From positions 1 to 64,000 of the forward strand of contig NZ_LUHG01000097.1 of the NCBI RefSeq assembly GCF_001623405.1: DNA of 64,000 nt, read 5' to 3'. Positions within the stretch are counted from its first letter, which is position 1. Every line of letters begins with the position of its first letter. This document shows positions 25,327-34,746 of the stretch, in pieces. The translations under genes and the position numbers were made by a program. The stretch comes from Hydrotalea flava (lineage in GTDB: Bacteria > Bacteroidota > Bacteroidia > Chitinophagales > Chitinophagaceae). Under the pieces are notes generated by a model. The model was given only the letters and a program-made list of their open reading frames with translations. It was not told the DNA's origin and made no database searches.

Positions 25327-26523
25327 TTACCCCACCCCCTCATACACAATGGCTGCACCCTGCCCAACCCCTACACACATAGTAGCCAGTCCATATTTCG
25401 CTTTGCGCTTTTTCATTTCATGCACCAATGTAGTGGAAATACGGGCTCCGCTGCATCCCAAAGGATGGCCTATTGCAATGGCACCTCCGTTTACATTTAT
25501 TTTAGCAGGATCTAGTGATAAATCGCGCAGGCAGGCAATACTCTGGCTGGCAAAGGCTTCGTTCAATTCTATCAAATCCAGATCATTGGCTTGTAGGCCG
25601 GCTCTTTGCAATGCTTTACGGCTGGCAGGTACCGGGCCAATACCCATAATGGAAGGATCCACCCCGGCAGTACCCATACTTACTACCCTGGCTAAAGGTT
25701 GTAAGTTGAATAATTTTATGGCCGCTTCGTTGGCTAATAATAAGGCCGAAGCCCCATCATTAATGCCGCTGGAATTGCCGGCTGTTACCGAACCCTCTTT
25801 GGCAAAAGCGGGTTTTAAACCGGCTAATTTTTCCAAACTCGTTGGGCGCGGATGTTCATCTTCGGCAAAAACAGTGGGCGTTTTGTTTTCGGTAATTTCA
25901 ACCGGAATTATTTCATCTTTCCATTTACCTGCAGCCAATGCAGCTGCATATTTTTGTTGTGAGGCCCATGCAAAAGCATCTTGTTCTTCCCGGCTAATAT
26001 TCCATTGTTTGGCCACATTTTCAGCCGTTTCGCCCATATTATACGGGTAGTACATGGCCGCTAATTTTTTATTGGTAAAGCGCCAGCCAATGGTGGTATC
26101 GTAGGTTTCGGTTTTACGGCTCCAGGCACCATCGCTCTTGGCAGTTACAAAGGGCGCTCTGGTCATGCTTTCCACGCCACCGGCTATATATAGCATCCCA
26201 TCACCACAGGCAATGGCCCTGGCTGCATCCATAATGGCTTGTAAACCACTGGCACATAAGCGGTTTACGGTATTGCCACCCACGGTAACCGGTAATCCTG
26301 CCAACAAAGCGGCCATCCTGGCTACATTCCGGTTATCTTCTCCGGCCTGATTGGCAGCGCCGGCAATTACATCTTCAATCCTATTTACATCTATATTCGG
26401 ATTGCGTTGAATTAAGGCGGTTATCATCAATGCCAGTAAATCATCAGGCCGCATGGTGCTTAATTTACCGCCATATCGGCCAATAGGGGTGCGTACCGCA
26501 TCAATTATATAAACGGGTTGCAT
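25327..26523 (-). CDS. paaJ: Acetyl-CoA acyltransferase, 3-oxoadipyl-CoA thiolase type (PaaJ/PcaF)
   Basis: 398 residues. Thiolase catalysing CoA-dependent cleavage of a 3-oxoacyl-CoA. The N-terminal catalytic Cys is in NRLCASGLQAIMDAAR near residue 90. C-terminal motifs are NVNGGAIAIGHPLGCSGAR (His) and GLATMCVGVGQGAA (Cys). The block GAANQAGEDNRNVARMA and the YNMGETAENVA segment are typical of 3-oxoadipyl-CoA thiolases, which release acetyl-CoA and succinyl-CoA at the end of the phenylacetate pathway. It lies 13 kb from the paa operon, so a general beta-oxidation role is also possible. Confidence 0.85.
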   Translation of the reverse strand: MQPVYIIDAVRTPIGRYGGKLSTMRPDDLLALMITALIQRNPNIDVNRIEDVIAGAANQAGEDNRNVARMAALLAGLPVTVGGNTVNRLCASGLQAIMDAARAIACGDGMLYIAGGVESMTRAPFVTAKSDGAWSRKTETYDTTIGWRFTNKKLAAMYYPYNMGETAENVAKQWNISREEQDAFAWASQQKYAAALAAGKWKDEIIPVEITENKTPTVFAEDEHPRPTSLEKLAGLKPAFAKEGSVTAGNSSGINDGASALLLANEAAIKLFNLQPLARVVSMGTAGVDPSIMGIGPVPASRKALQRAGLQANDLDLIELNEAFASQSIACLRDLSLDPAKINVNGGAIAIGHPLGCSGARISTTLVHEMKKRKAKYGLATMCVGVGQGAAIVYEGVG

Positions 26524-26622
26524 ATATAAACTATTTTTAATTAATTATCTTCAAATAAATGTGTTGCAAAGGAAAACAAATCACATTATCCGGCAAAATA
26601 TATCGCTTGGTGCTTCTCTGCC

Positions 26623-26630
26623 TATCTTTG
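26623..26630 (+). promoter_or_regulatory. -7 box of rlmN
   Basis: TATCTTTG, an exact TAnnTTTG match, four bases before the ATG. It implies a nearly leaderless mRNA. Confidence 0.55.
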
Positions 26631-26634
26631 CAGC

Positions 26635-27678
26635 ATGAATCAATTACCGAATATACGTGCGTTGAGTAACGAACAGCTGGCTGAGTTTATGGAAAGCATT
26701 GGCGAAAAAAAATTCAGGACCCAACAAATACAAGAATGGCTGTGGCTGAAACATGCAGCCGGGTTTGATGATATGACGAATTTAAGTAAGGCACTCAGGC
26801 AACAGTTATCTGAAAATTTTTCTCTGCCTGCATTATCCATTGATACTACTCAAAACAGCGCCGATGGTACCGTTAAAACCCGCTTTACTACCTTCGACGG
26901 GCATAAAATTGAAGGTGTTTTAATTCCTACCGATGAAAGAAAAACGGCCTGTGTTTCCTCGCAAATTGGTTGCAGTTTGAGTTGCAAATTTTGCGCTACC
27001 GGTTACATGGATAGAAAACGCAATTTAAATTTTGATGAAATTTATGACCAGGTCATGCTCATTAACCAACAAAGTGAAGCCCTGTACCAAAAAAAGTTAA
27101 CCAATATTGTATTTATGGGCATGGGCGAACCCTTGTTGAATTATACCAATGTGTTAAAAGCCATTGATCGCATTACAGCAGAAGATGGTATTCATATGAG
27201 TGCAAGGCGTATCACAGTATCAACCGCCGGTGTAGCCAAACAAATTAAAAAGTTGGGCGATGATGGCGTGAAATTTAAACTGGCGCTTTCCTTGCATGCA
27301 CCTACCGATGCCAAACGCAACGAAATTATGCCCATTAATGAAACCAATAACCTGAAGGCATTGGTGGAAGCGCTGAATTATTTTTATAATAAAACCAAAA
27401 ATGAAATCACTTTCGAATACATTTTATTTAAAAACTTTAACGATTCACAAAAAGATGCCGACGATCTGATTAAATTATACCGTCAGGTTCCTGCCGATTT
27501 GGTGAATATTATTGAATACAACCCCATCGATGCATTTGCCTTTCAAAAACCGGATGAAGAGGGTATGGAACGATTTATGCAGTATTTAGAAAAAAACAGG
27601 GTAAATGCCCGTTTACGGAGAAGCAGAGGAAAAGATATTGATGCAGCTTGTGGCCAATTGGCCAATAAAGGCAAATAA
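26635..27678 (+). CDS. rlmN: 23S rRNA/tRNA adenine C2-methyltransferase RlmN
   Basis: 347 residues. Radical-SAM enzyme methylating A2503 of 23S rRNA and A37 of some tRNAs. The CxxxCxxC cluster motif is in SQIGCSLSCKFCATGYMDR; FMGMGEPLLNY and ITVSTAGVAKQIKKL follow, and the C-terminal resolving Cys is in DIDAACGQLA. The N-terminal domain (QIQEWLWLKHAAGFDDMTNL) is normal. Single gene with its own -7 box. Confidence 0.95.
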   Translation: MNQLPNIRALSNEQLAEFMESIGEKKFRTQQIQEWLWLKHAAGFDDMTNLSKALRQQLSENFSLPALSIDTTQNSADGTVKTRFTTFDGHKIEGVLIPTDERKTACVSSQIGCSLSCKFCATGYMDRKRNLNFDEIYDQVMLINQQSEALYQKKLTNIVFMGMGEPLLNYTNVLKAIDRITAEDGIHMSARRITVSTAGVAKQIKKLGDDGVKFKLALSLHAPTDAKRNEIMPINETNNLKALVEALNYFYNKTKNEITFEYILFKNFNDSQKDADDLIKLYRQVPADLVNIIEYNPIDAFAFQKPDEEGMERFMQYLEKNRVNARLRRSRGKDIDAACGQLANKGK

Positions 27679-27866
27679 GGCAATCGAAATGTCCTTATTA
27701 AATCGTTAAGAATAGCCTTTCATGCACTTTGAACTGCATTTTTCATTATTTTCATGTTTCAGTAAACCTATATGCTATTTGTATTTCATGCACTGCATGA
27801 TACGTTGAATCAATCATGCAAATGTTTAGCGCACTGTTAATACAATAAAAATCAAAACATGAGCAC

Positions 27867-28010
27867 ATGAAAAAAATTTGGAGTGTACTTTCATTAGCCT
27901 TGCTATTCAGTTTTGGGGCAATGGCACAACCTTATCACTTTAAAGGCAAAAGCAAACACCGCCATGCCTGGCACAAACACATCAAAAAGTATAATAAAAA
28001 ACGTTTATAA
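27867..28010 (+). CDS. Short exported His/Lys-rich peptide
   Basis: 47 residues. KKIWSVLSLALLFSFGAMAQ is a clean signal peptide with a cleavage site after about residue 20 (AMA-Q). The mature ~27 residues are highly basic: six His, ten Lys and three Arg or aromatic-flanked positions in QPYHFKGKSKHRHAWHK and the following HIKKYNKKRL. Too short to be predicted by length-filtered gene calling. It follows an upstream AT-rich region and precedes an RsuA-type synthase by 97 bases. Possible roles include metal binding, envelope binding or antimicrobial action; none is shown. Confidence 0.6.
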   Translation: MKKIWSVLSLALLFSFGAMAQPYHFKGKSKHRHAWHKHIKKYNKKRL

Positions 28011-28107
28011 CCAATCGGTATAAGCAGGCACTATGCCTCAAATACCCTTCGCTGCATTATTTTCCGTAGTTTTGCCTTGCCTGTTGTAAAACAGTAAACG
28101 AAAATAT

Positions 28108-29169
28108 ATGGCGAAAGCATTTGAAAAGTTTATGGATAGCAGCCCTAAGGGTGCTAAGAAAAAAGAGGCCATACGCCAGGAAAAAAGAAAAGCAAAAGCA
28201 GCTTCCCGTGCAGAAGGTGAAGCATTCCGGAAAAAACAATGGGAGAAAAAACATGGCATTGCACCTGAAGTACCTGCCTCAATACCCCCATCAAAAAATG
28301 TAGATAAAACAGTACGTAGCCCTAAAAAAGAGGAGCGCCGTTTTTCTAAATCATCTCCCCAATCAGCTAAGCAAAAAGCAATAGCTCCTGTTACCACAGT
28401 AGCTGCCGACCCCCAGGCACCTATGCCATTAAATAAATTTTTGGCACATGCGGGTATTTGTGGAAGAAGAGAAGCGGCTGAACTCATTAAAGCCGGACAA
28501 GTAACCGTAAATGGGGATACCATTTTTGAACCGGGTTTTAAAGTATTGGGTAATGAAGATGTTAAATGGAAAGGCAAAAAAATATTTCTGCAAAAAAACT
28601 TAGTGTATATACTGCTGAATAAACCGAAAGATTATATTACCACAGCTAAAGACCCCGAGGGGCGGAAAACCGTGCTGGATTTGGTGAAAGATGCTGCCAA
28701 ACAAAGGGTATATCCGGTGGGCAGGTTAGACAGGAATACAACCGGTGTTTTATTGCTCACCAACGATGGGGCATTGGCGCAAAAATTAACGCATCCTTCT
28801 TTTCAGGTGAAGAAAATTTATGAGGTTAAATTAGATAAACCTGTTGCCAAAAAAGATTTGGAGGCCTTACTCACGGGCTTTCATTTGGAAGATGGATTTA
28901 TTCAGGCCGATAGCGCTGCTTATGCCGATGCAAAAGATAAATCGGTAATTGGTATTGAAATTCACAGTGGCCGTAACCGCATTGTACGCCGTATGTTTGA
29001 ACATTTGGGCTATGATGTGCGTGGGTTAGACAGGGTTTTGTTTGCCGGCCTCACCAAAAAAAATGTAGACCGGGGTACCTGGCGCTTTTTAAACGAAAAA
29101 GAAATCAGGAACTTAAAGTTTATGAACGGAGCCGGATTGGCGAAAAATGACCATAATACTGCTCATTAG
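28108..29169 (+). CDS. 23S rRNA pseudouridine synthase, RluB/RsuA family
   Basis: 353 residues. A basic, Lys/Ala-rich N-terminal tail of ~105 residues (RQEKRKAKAASRAEGEAFRK) is followed by an S4 RNA-binding domain (LNKFLAHAGICGRREAAELI) and the catalytic domain with the aspartate in VGRLDRNTTGVLLLTNDG. C-terminal motif GRNRIVRRMFEHLGYDV. Family members modify helix 89 of 23S rRNA (RluB), the 2604 region (RluF) or 16S U516 (RsuA); the target here is not certain. The low-complexity tail is usual in Bacteroidota. Followed after 11 bases by a RluA-type gene. Confidence 0.9.
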   Translation: MAKAFEKFMDSSPKGAKKKEAIRQEKRKAKAASRAEGEAFRKKQWEKKHGIAPEVPASIPPSKNVDKTVRSPKKEERRFSKSSPQSAKQKAIAPVTTVAADPQAPMPLNKFLAHAGICGRREAAELIKAGQVTVNGDTIFEPGFKVLGNEDVKWKGKKIFLQKNLVYILLNKPKDYITTAKDPEGRKTVLDLVKDAAKQRVYPVGRLDRNTTGVLLLTNDGALAQKLTHPSFQVKKIYEVKLDKPVAKKDLEALLTGFHLEDGFIQADSAAYADAKDKSVIGIEIHSGRNRIVRRMFEHLGYDVRGLDRVLFAGLTKKNVDRGTWRFLNEKEIRNLKFMNGAGLAKNDHNTAH

Positions 29170-29180
29170 TTTTAGTTATC

Positions 29181-29885
29181 ATGCAATTGGATATCATTTT
29201 TGAAAATAATTATTTTGTTGCCATACACAAACCATCGGGTTTATTAAGTATTCCCGACCGGATAGGAAAGGAGCTGAGTTTAAAAGATATATTGAAAGAA
29301 AAATATGGCAATATCTTCACCGTTCACCGATTAGATAAAGATACCAGTGGGGTAATTGTTTTTGCCAAAGATGAAGCCACCCACCGCTCGCTCTCTCAAA
29401 TGTTTGAAGCAAGGGAAGTGAAGAAAATATATCATGGCTTGGTATATGGCGTTCCGGTGCATACAACAGGCACTATTGATGTACCCATATTTGCACATCC
29501 CGGTAAAAATGGTTTAATGGTAACAGGCAACAAGGGTAAACCTGCTATTACTGATTATGCATTGGTAGAAAGTTTTGGAAAATATGCCTGGATGCAATTT
29601 CAAATTCATACAGGCCGTACCCATCAAATTCGTTTGCACATGAAGTATATTGGGCATAGTATTGTTTGCGATGCTTTATATGGCAATCCTGCACCATTGC
29701 TGCTTTCTTCCATTAAGCGCAATTTTAAATTAGCGAAAGCGGTGGAAGAAGAGAAACCATTGCTACAACGATTGGCATTGCATGCTACTGGATTATCTTT
29801 TGAATGGAACAATGAAACATTCCAATTAGAAGCGCCCATCCCTAAGGATCTTCGTGCTGTATTACAACAATTACGTAAGTGGTAA
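29181..29885 (+). CDS. RNA pseudouridine synthase, RluA family
   Basis: 234 residues. The catalytic Asp is in FTVHRLDKDTSGVIVFAKD near residue 52. Further motifs are NNYFVAIHKPSGLLSIPD at the N-terminus and FQIHTGRTHQIRLHMKYIG. No S4 domain, so it is the short RluA/TruC-like type that modifies 23S rRNA and/or tRNA; the target is undetermined. It is probably co-transcribed with the RsuA-type synthase upstream. Confidence 0.9.
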   Translation: MQLDIIFENNYFVAIHKPSGLLSIPDRIGKELSLKDILKEKYGNIFTVHRLDKDTSGVIVFAKDEATHRSLSQMFEAREVKKIYHGLVYGVPVHTTGTIDVPIFAHPGKNGLMVTGNKGKPAITDYALVESFGKYAWMQFQIHTGRTHQIRLHMKYIGHSIVCDALYGNPAPLLLSSIKRNFKLAKAVEEEKPLLQRLALHATGLSFEWNNETFQLEAPIPKDLRAVLQQLRKW

Positions 29886-29984
29886 TATTGCTGTTTTCTT
29901 TAAATGATGAAATTAGCTTTACTCTTACTGCAAATAAGTATAACGAAAACATTAATAGTGTTATCATTTATTTTGAATGAGTCT

Positions 29985-30359
29985 ATGAATTTTAATGAAT
30001 TATCATATAAAATAATTGCTGTGGCTGTAGATTTTCATACCCAATTAGCACGGGGATGATTAGAGTTTGTTATGAAACCACTTTGGCCTGTAATTTAAGG
30101 GAATGAGGGCTTGAAGTGAAAACACAGGTTCCCATGCCATTGGGTTATAAAGCAGTGAAGCAGGATATTGGTGATGGGATTGATACTTGTTGAAAATAAG
30201 GTAATTATTGCGGTAAACTGTGTTGAAAATATAGCTGCTGTTCATTTTGCTCAACCATTAACCTATTTAAAACTGGCAGATAAAAAGTTAGCACTGCTTA
30301 TTAATTTTAATACAAAACTTTTGAAAGACGGTATGCACAGAATTGTGAATCGATTATAA
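29985..30359 (+). pseudogene. Decayed GxxExxY-family gene
   Basis: Pieces of one GxxExxY protein can be read in order in three frames. 29985: NELSYKIIAVAVDFHTQLARG, then a stop. Next frame: CYETTLACNLRE, a stop, then GLEVKTQVPMPLGYKAVKQD. Third frame: ILVENKVIIAVNCVE followed by HFAQPLTYLKLADKKLALLI. Intact homologues read the same text without breaks (ELSYKIIGxAIEVHxxLGPGLLE...). At least two internal stops and two frameshifts are present. The remnant open stretch at 30168-30359 is the C-terminal third. The family is often found in accessory regions. Confidence 0.8.
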
Positions 30360-30377
30360 ATATTGCTCTATATTGTT

Positions 30378-30448
30378 CTTCGCGCTCTTTGCGAGGAAAA
30401 ATAAGTTGCACGCCAAGCACGCTAAGTTATTTCGCGAAGCACGCAAAG
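30378..30448. repeat. Interspersed CGCAAAG/CGCGAAG-type repeat
   Basis: CTTCGCG (30379-30385) and CTTTGCG (30387-30393) are mirrored by CGCGAAG (30433-30439) and CGCAAAG (30442-30448) around GCACGCCAAGCACGC. Short motifs of this kind recur in intergenic DNA of many environmental bacteria. The rest of 30449-30587 shows no other feature. Confidence 0.45.
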
Positions 30449-30587
30449 TATTTTTTTTGGTACTAAAAATGCCAACACACAGCCTACCCACCTCCGGCTG
30501 ATTTACAAGACTTCACCAAATAATTATTCATAGATTTTTCAGTGCAATAATTATGGGAAGAAAGAAAACCTGTTTTACCAGAACCGT

Positions 30588-31487
30588 TTAATTAAGCAGG
30601 CGATATTCATTCGGTGAATACCCAACACGTTTCTTAAACATCCTGCTAAAATGTGCAGGGTATTTAAATCCAAGATCATAAGCCACTTCACTTATTGATT
30701 TCTTTGTGTCAAATATTTTTTCCTTCGCAGTATCAATTAATTTTAATTGTATAAATTCTTGTGCTGTTTTGCCGGCTTCCTTTTTTATCAAATCACCAAA
30801 ATACTTTGGAGATAAATTAAGTTGTTCAGCACAATAAGTAACCGAAGGCAATCCTAAAATCTGTGGTTTATCCGACTGAAAATACTCATTCAGTAAACTT
30901 TCAAATCCTGTTAATACATCTTTATTAATATGTTCTCTTGTCACAAACTGCCGGTCATAAAAACGAACGCAATAATTCAAAAACAATTCAATATTACTTA
31001 CAATTAAAGTTCTGCTGTGTTTGTCAATAGCATGCGCCAACTCATACTGTATTTTCCTGAAACATTCCACCACAATCGCTCTTTCGGAATCTGACACATG
31101 AAGGGCTTCGTTTGAATCATACGAAAAAAAATCATACTCATTTATATGTTTGCCAAGATGCGTTCCACGTATTAAATCCGGATGAAACACTAATGACCAA
31201 CCTGAAGGTTGCACCATCTTCCCACGCTCCTCAAATCCGAATACTTGTCCGGGTGCAATCAATAAAAGTGTACCTTCCTCATAATCGTAGTGATTGCGAC
31301 CATATTTTAGTTCGCCACATATTACGTCTTTTAAAAAAACAATGTACAACTCAGAAATATAACGTGCCTCTTGCACCGGCTTAGAATGAGCGTTATCGAG
31401 AACACTTACCAAAGGGTGTAGTGTTTTTTGCCCTCTGTCTCTGTTGAACTGAGCCACGGTTTCTATTTTATTAATTTTTCCCATCAA
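30588..31487 (-). CDS. AraC family transcriptional regulator
   Basis: 299 residues. An N-terminal cupin-like sensing domain (ISELYIVFLKDVICGELKYG, EGTLLLIAPGQVFGFEERGK) is followed by the AraC double helix-turn-helix over the last ~100 residues: LNLSPKYFGDLIKKEAGKTA and SISEVAYDLGFKYPAHFSRMF then KKRVGYSPNEYR. Divergent from the MBL/CMD/AKR operon, which it probably controls; the effector is unknown. An alternative ATG is 3 bases downstream of the first. Confidence 0.9.
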   Translation of the reverse strand: MMGKINKIETVAQFNRDRGQKTLHPLVSVLDNAHSKPVQEARYISELYIVFLKDVICGELKYGRNHYDYEEGTLLLIAPGQVFGFEERGKMVQPSGWSLVFHPDLIRGTHLGKHINEYDFFSYDSNEALHVSDSERAIVVECFRKIQYELAHAIDKHSRTLIVSNIELFLNYCVRFYDRQFVTREHINKDVLTGFESLLNEYFQSDKPQILGLPSVTYCAEQLNLSPKYFGDLIKKEAGKTAQEFIQLKLIDTAKEKIFDTKKSISEVAYDLGFKYPAHFSRMFKKRVGYSPNEYRLLN

Positions 31488-31598
31488 CTATGTTTATCGA
31501 ATAGTAAAATTAAAGCAAGTAAAGTATAAAACCTATATTTCAAAAGCCATTCGGGAATAATGGTAAGGGAAACAGGAATAAGTATAATAAGCAGATGA

Positions 31599-31624
31599 GA
31601 AATGATATTGAACTTTATCATTTC
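31599..31624. promoter_or_regulatory. Candidate operator between the AraC gene and the MBL operon
   Basis: GAAATGATA (31599-31607), eight bases, TATCATTTC (31616-31624): perfect 9-bp arms in the divergent promoter region, 60 bases upstream of the MBL gene. Confidence 0.5.
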
Positions 31625-31685
31625 AAAATCATAATCATCTGCCGGAGCATTAAAATACCCGGCAACACATAAACAAATACAAAAG

Positions 31686-32591
31686 ATGAAAAAAAAGCAA
31701 ATCTTTCTGACATTAATTGCCGTCTTGGTATTTGCAATCGGAGTGCAAGCTCAATCTACGAATGATAGTACTGGAACACCGAAGAAATATCAGGCAAAAG
31801 CGCCAACAACAAAAGCTTTTGGGAAAGAAGCATTTACATCTTCTAACACAACTACGATTCGCTGGTTAGGCATGGCTGGTTTCCTTGTAAACAGTAGGGG
31901 CACAACCTTTATGATTGATCCATTGCTGGAGGGTTACGATATGCCTCTGTTAATGAATTTTCCCATCAAGCCAAAAGATGTTCCACACCTAGATGCCGTA
32001 TTTGCCACTCACAGCGACAACGACCACTACAGTGTTGCAACCTTTAAAGATTTAGCATCTGTTACAAAACAATTTCATTCCACTATATATGTTGACTCGT
32101 TGATGAAAAACGACGGCTTGCATTCTTATGGGCATTATATTGGCGAAACCTTTAATGTTGGTAAAATATCTGTTAGGCTAACCCTTGCAGACCATGCATG
32201 GCAAAATAGCTTTCCGAAACCCGGGCAACGGTATTACGAACCCGGAGATGCTTGTGGCTTTTGGTTCAATACACCCGATGGTTCTATTTGGGCACCTGGC
32301 GATTCACGCTTTATGCAGGAACAACTGCACATGCCCATACCTGACGCTATTCTGTTTGATTATTCAGAAGATGCTGCTTTTCATTCAGGTTTGGAAGGTG
32401 CGGTAAAAATAGCAAATGCTTATCCTAATACCCCGCTAATACTCGGTCATTGGGGCTTTGTAGATGCGCCGGATTTTATACCATTCAATGGCGACCCGGA
32501 ACGTTTAAAAAAACTGGTACTAAACCCTGAACGCATAATAGTTTTAGCACCGGGTGAGCCTTTCACACTTAAACGCTCGAAAAAATTATAA
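31686..32591 (+). CDS. MBL-fold metallo-hydrolase, exported (UlaG/YtnP-like)
   Basis: 301 residues with a signal peptide (FLTLIAVLVFAIGVQAQ). Metal ligands: HSDNDHYS in the HxHxDH position (first His replaced in the usual order: ATHSDNDHY), LADHAW, APGDSR and LGHWGF. The family comprises lactonases and L-ascorbate-6-P lactonase-like enzymes; substrate unknown. First gene of a run with the tautomerase remnant, CMD protein, aldo-keto reductase and cupin. Confidence 0.85.
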   Translation: MKKKQIFLTLIAVLVFAIGVQAQSTNDSTGTPKKYQAKAPTTKAFGKEAFTSSNTTTIRWLGMAGFLVNSRGTTFMIDPLLEGYDMPLLMNFPIKPKDVPHLDAVFATHSDNDHYSVATFKDLASVTKQFHSTIYVDSLMKNDGLHSYGHYIGETFNVGKISVRLTLADHAWQNSFPKPGQRYYEPGDACGFWFNTPDGSIWAPGDSRFMQEQLHMPIPDAILFDYSEDAAFHSGLEGAVKIANAYPNTPLILGHWGFVDAPDFIPFNGDPERLKKLVLNPERIIVLAPGEPFTLKRSKKL

Positions 32592-32597
32592 AGAAAA

Positions 32598-32798
32598 ATG
32601 CCACACATTATAGTTAAAATGCTTTCTGGTCGGAGTGATAAACAGAAACAAAAACTTGCAAAAAAAATTACAATCGTTGGAAATATAAGCAACGCTATTA
32701 ATGATGCTTATAAAAAGAATTACACCAGCAGTACTTATCTATCTCCTGTGATTAGTAATCGTGCCTCTGCCTATACATTAAAAATAATTCTGAAATAA
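32598..32798 (+). pseudogene. Tautomerase (4-oxalocrotonate type) remnant
   Basis: The first ~25 codons read PHIIVKMLSGRSDKQKQKLAKKIT, a clean tautomerase N-terminus with the catalytic Pro after Met. From there the 66-codon frame (IVGNISNAINDAYKKNYT...) no longer resembles the family, and no other frame restores it. The usual length is ~70-130 residues. Probably a deletion fused to unrelated DNA; a divergent short tautomerase is the alternative. Six bases after the MBL gene. Confidence 0.6.
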
Positions 32799-32808
32799 TT
32801 TCAACACA

Positions 32809-33672
32809 ATGAAACACCTCCTCTTAACACTTATAATTATCAATTTCTCCGTGTCGCATTTAATTGCACAAAATTCAAGTAAGCAAACAAATAAAAAAGA
32901 TACTATGAATAGAATAGAAAGATCCAAACAAACATACGAGCAACTATTTAGGCAGGTACAGTCTGTTTCCGGCTCTGATGATCCTGAACTAATCACCATT
33001 CTGCAACGCTTTATTTTCGGTGAAGTTTTTTATATCGGCAATATTAGTGACACAACACGTGAACTTATCACTATAACAGCCCTTGCAACCAATCAAACTT
33101 TGCCGCAATTGAGACCGCATACCAATGCTGCCTTAAACATTGGTGTAAATCCGATTGAAATACGGGAAGTAATTTATCAGTTAGCTCCATTTATTGGTTA
33201 TCCAAAAGTGTTGAATGCTCTAGATTCTATCAACAGCGTTTTCAAAGACAGAGGAATAAAACTGCCTTTGCAAAATGAAGCAAAAATAGCAGACAGTGAA
33301 AGATTTGATAAAGGGAAAGAAATACAATCTCCCATTTACGGCGAAGGAATGAAACAAAATATGAAAGATTTGCCGGGTGAATTTGCAGATGCCATTCCCC
33401 GAATATTAACTGAGTCATGTTTCGGCGATTTCTATACAAGAGGTGATTTGGATATTAAAACAAGAGAGTTAATGATATTTTGTGCATTAGTTACATTAGG
33501 CGGTGCCGATAAACAAATGGGTTCACATGCAGTTGGCAATATGAAAGTGGGCAACAATAAAGAAACCCTTCTTTCTGCGTTGATTCAACTCTATCCATAT
33601 ATCGGATTCCCAAGAATAGCTAATGCTATTTATGCAATTAAAGATGCAAAAGTTGAAACGGATGTTCATTAA
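32809..33672 (+). CDS. Carboxymuconolactone decarboxylase-like protein, exported, two domains
   Basis: 287 residues with a signal peptide (LLLTLIIINFSVSHLIAQ). Two AhpD-like CMD domains: residues ~65-145 (GNISDTTRELITITALATNQ) and ~190-280 (DLDIKTRELMIFCALVTLGG). The Cys pair of peroxidatic AhpD is not present. Such two-domain exported proteins are commonly annotated as CMD family; reaction unknown. Ten bases after the tautomerase remnant, 36 before the aldo-keto reductase. Confidence 0.85.
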   Translation: MKHLLLTLIIINFSVSHLIAQNSSKQTNKKDTMNRIERSKQTYEQLFRQVQSVSGSDDPELITILQRFIFGEVFYIGNISDTTRELITITALATNQTLPQLRPHTNAALNIGVNPIEIREVIYQLAPFIGYPKVLNALDSINSVFKDRGIKLPLQNEAKIADSERFDKGKEIQSPIYGEGMKQNMKDLPGEFADAIPRILTESCFGDFYTRGDLDIKTRELMIFCALVTLGGADKQMGSHAVGNMKVGNNKETLLSALIQLYPYIGFPRIANAIYAIKDAKVETDVH

Positions 33673-34719
<1,047 letters not shown>

Positions 34720-34746
34720 TATGAAATTGAAAAAGGAGGAATTAAA

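Noticed and set aside
26607-26609. TTG as -33 element for rlmN
   Set aside because: Only 13 bases separate it from the -7 box; 19-21 are expected.
30168-30359. 63-codon frame as an independent small gene
   Set aside because: It is the C-terminal part of the decayed GxxExxY gene; upstream pieces in other frames complete the family.
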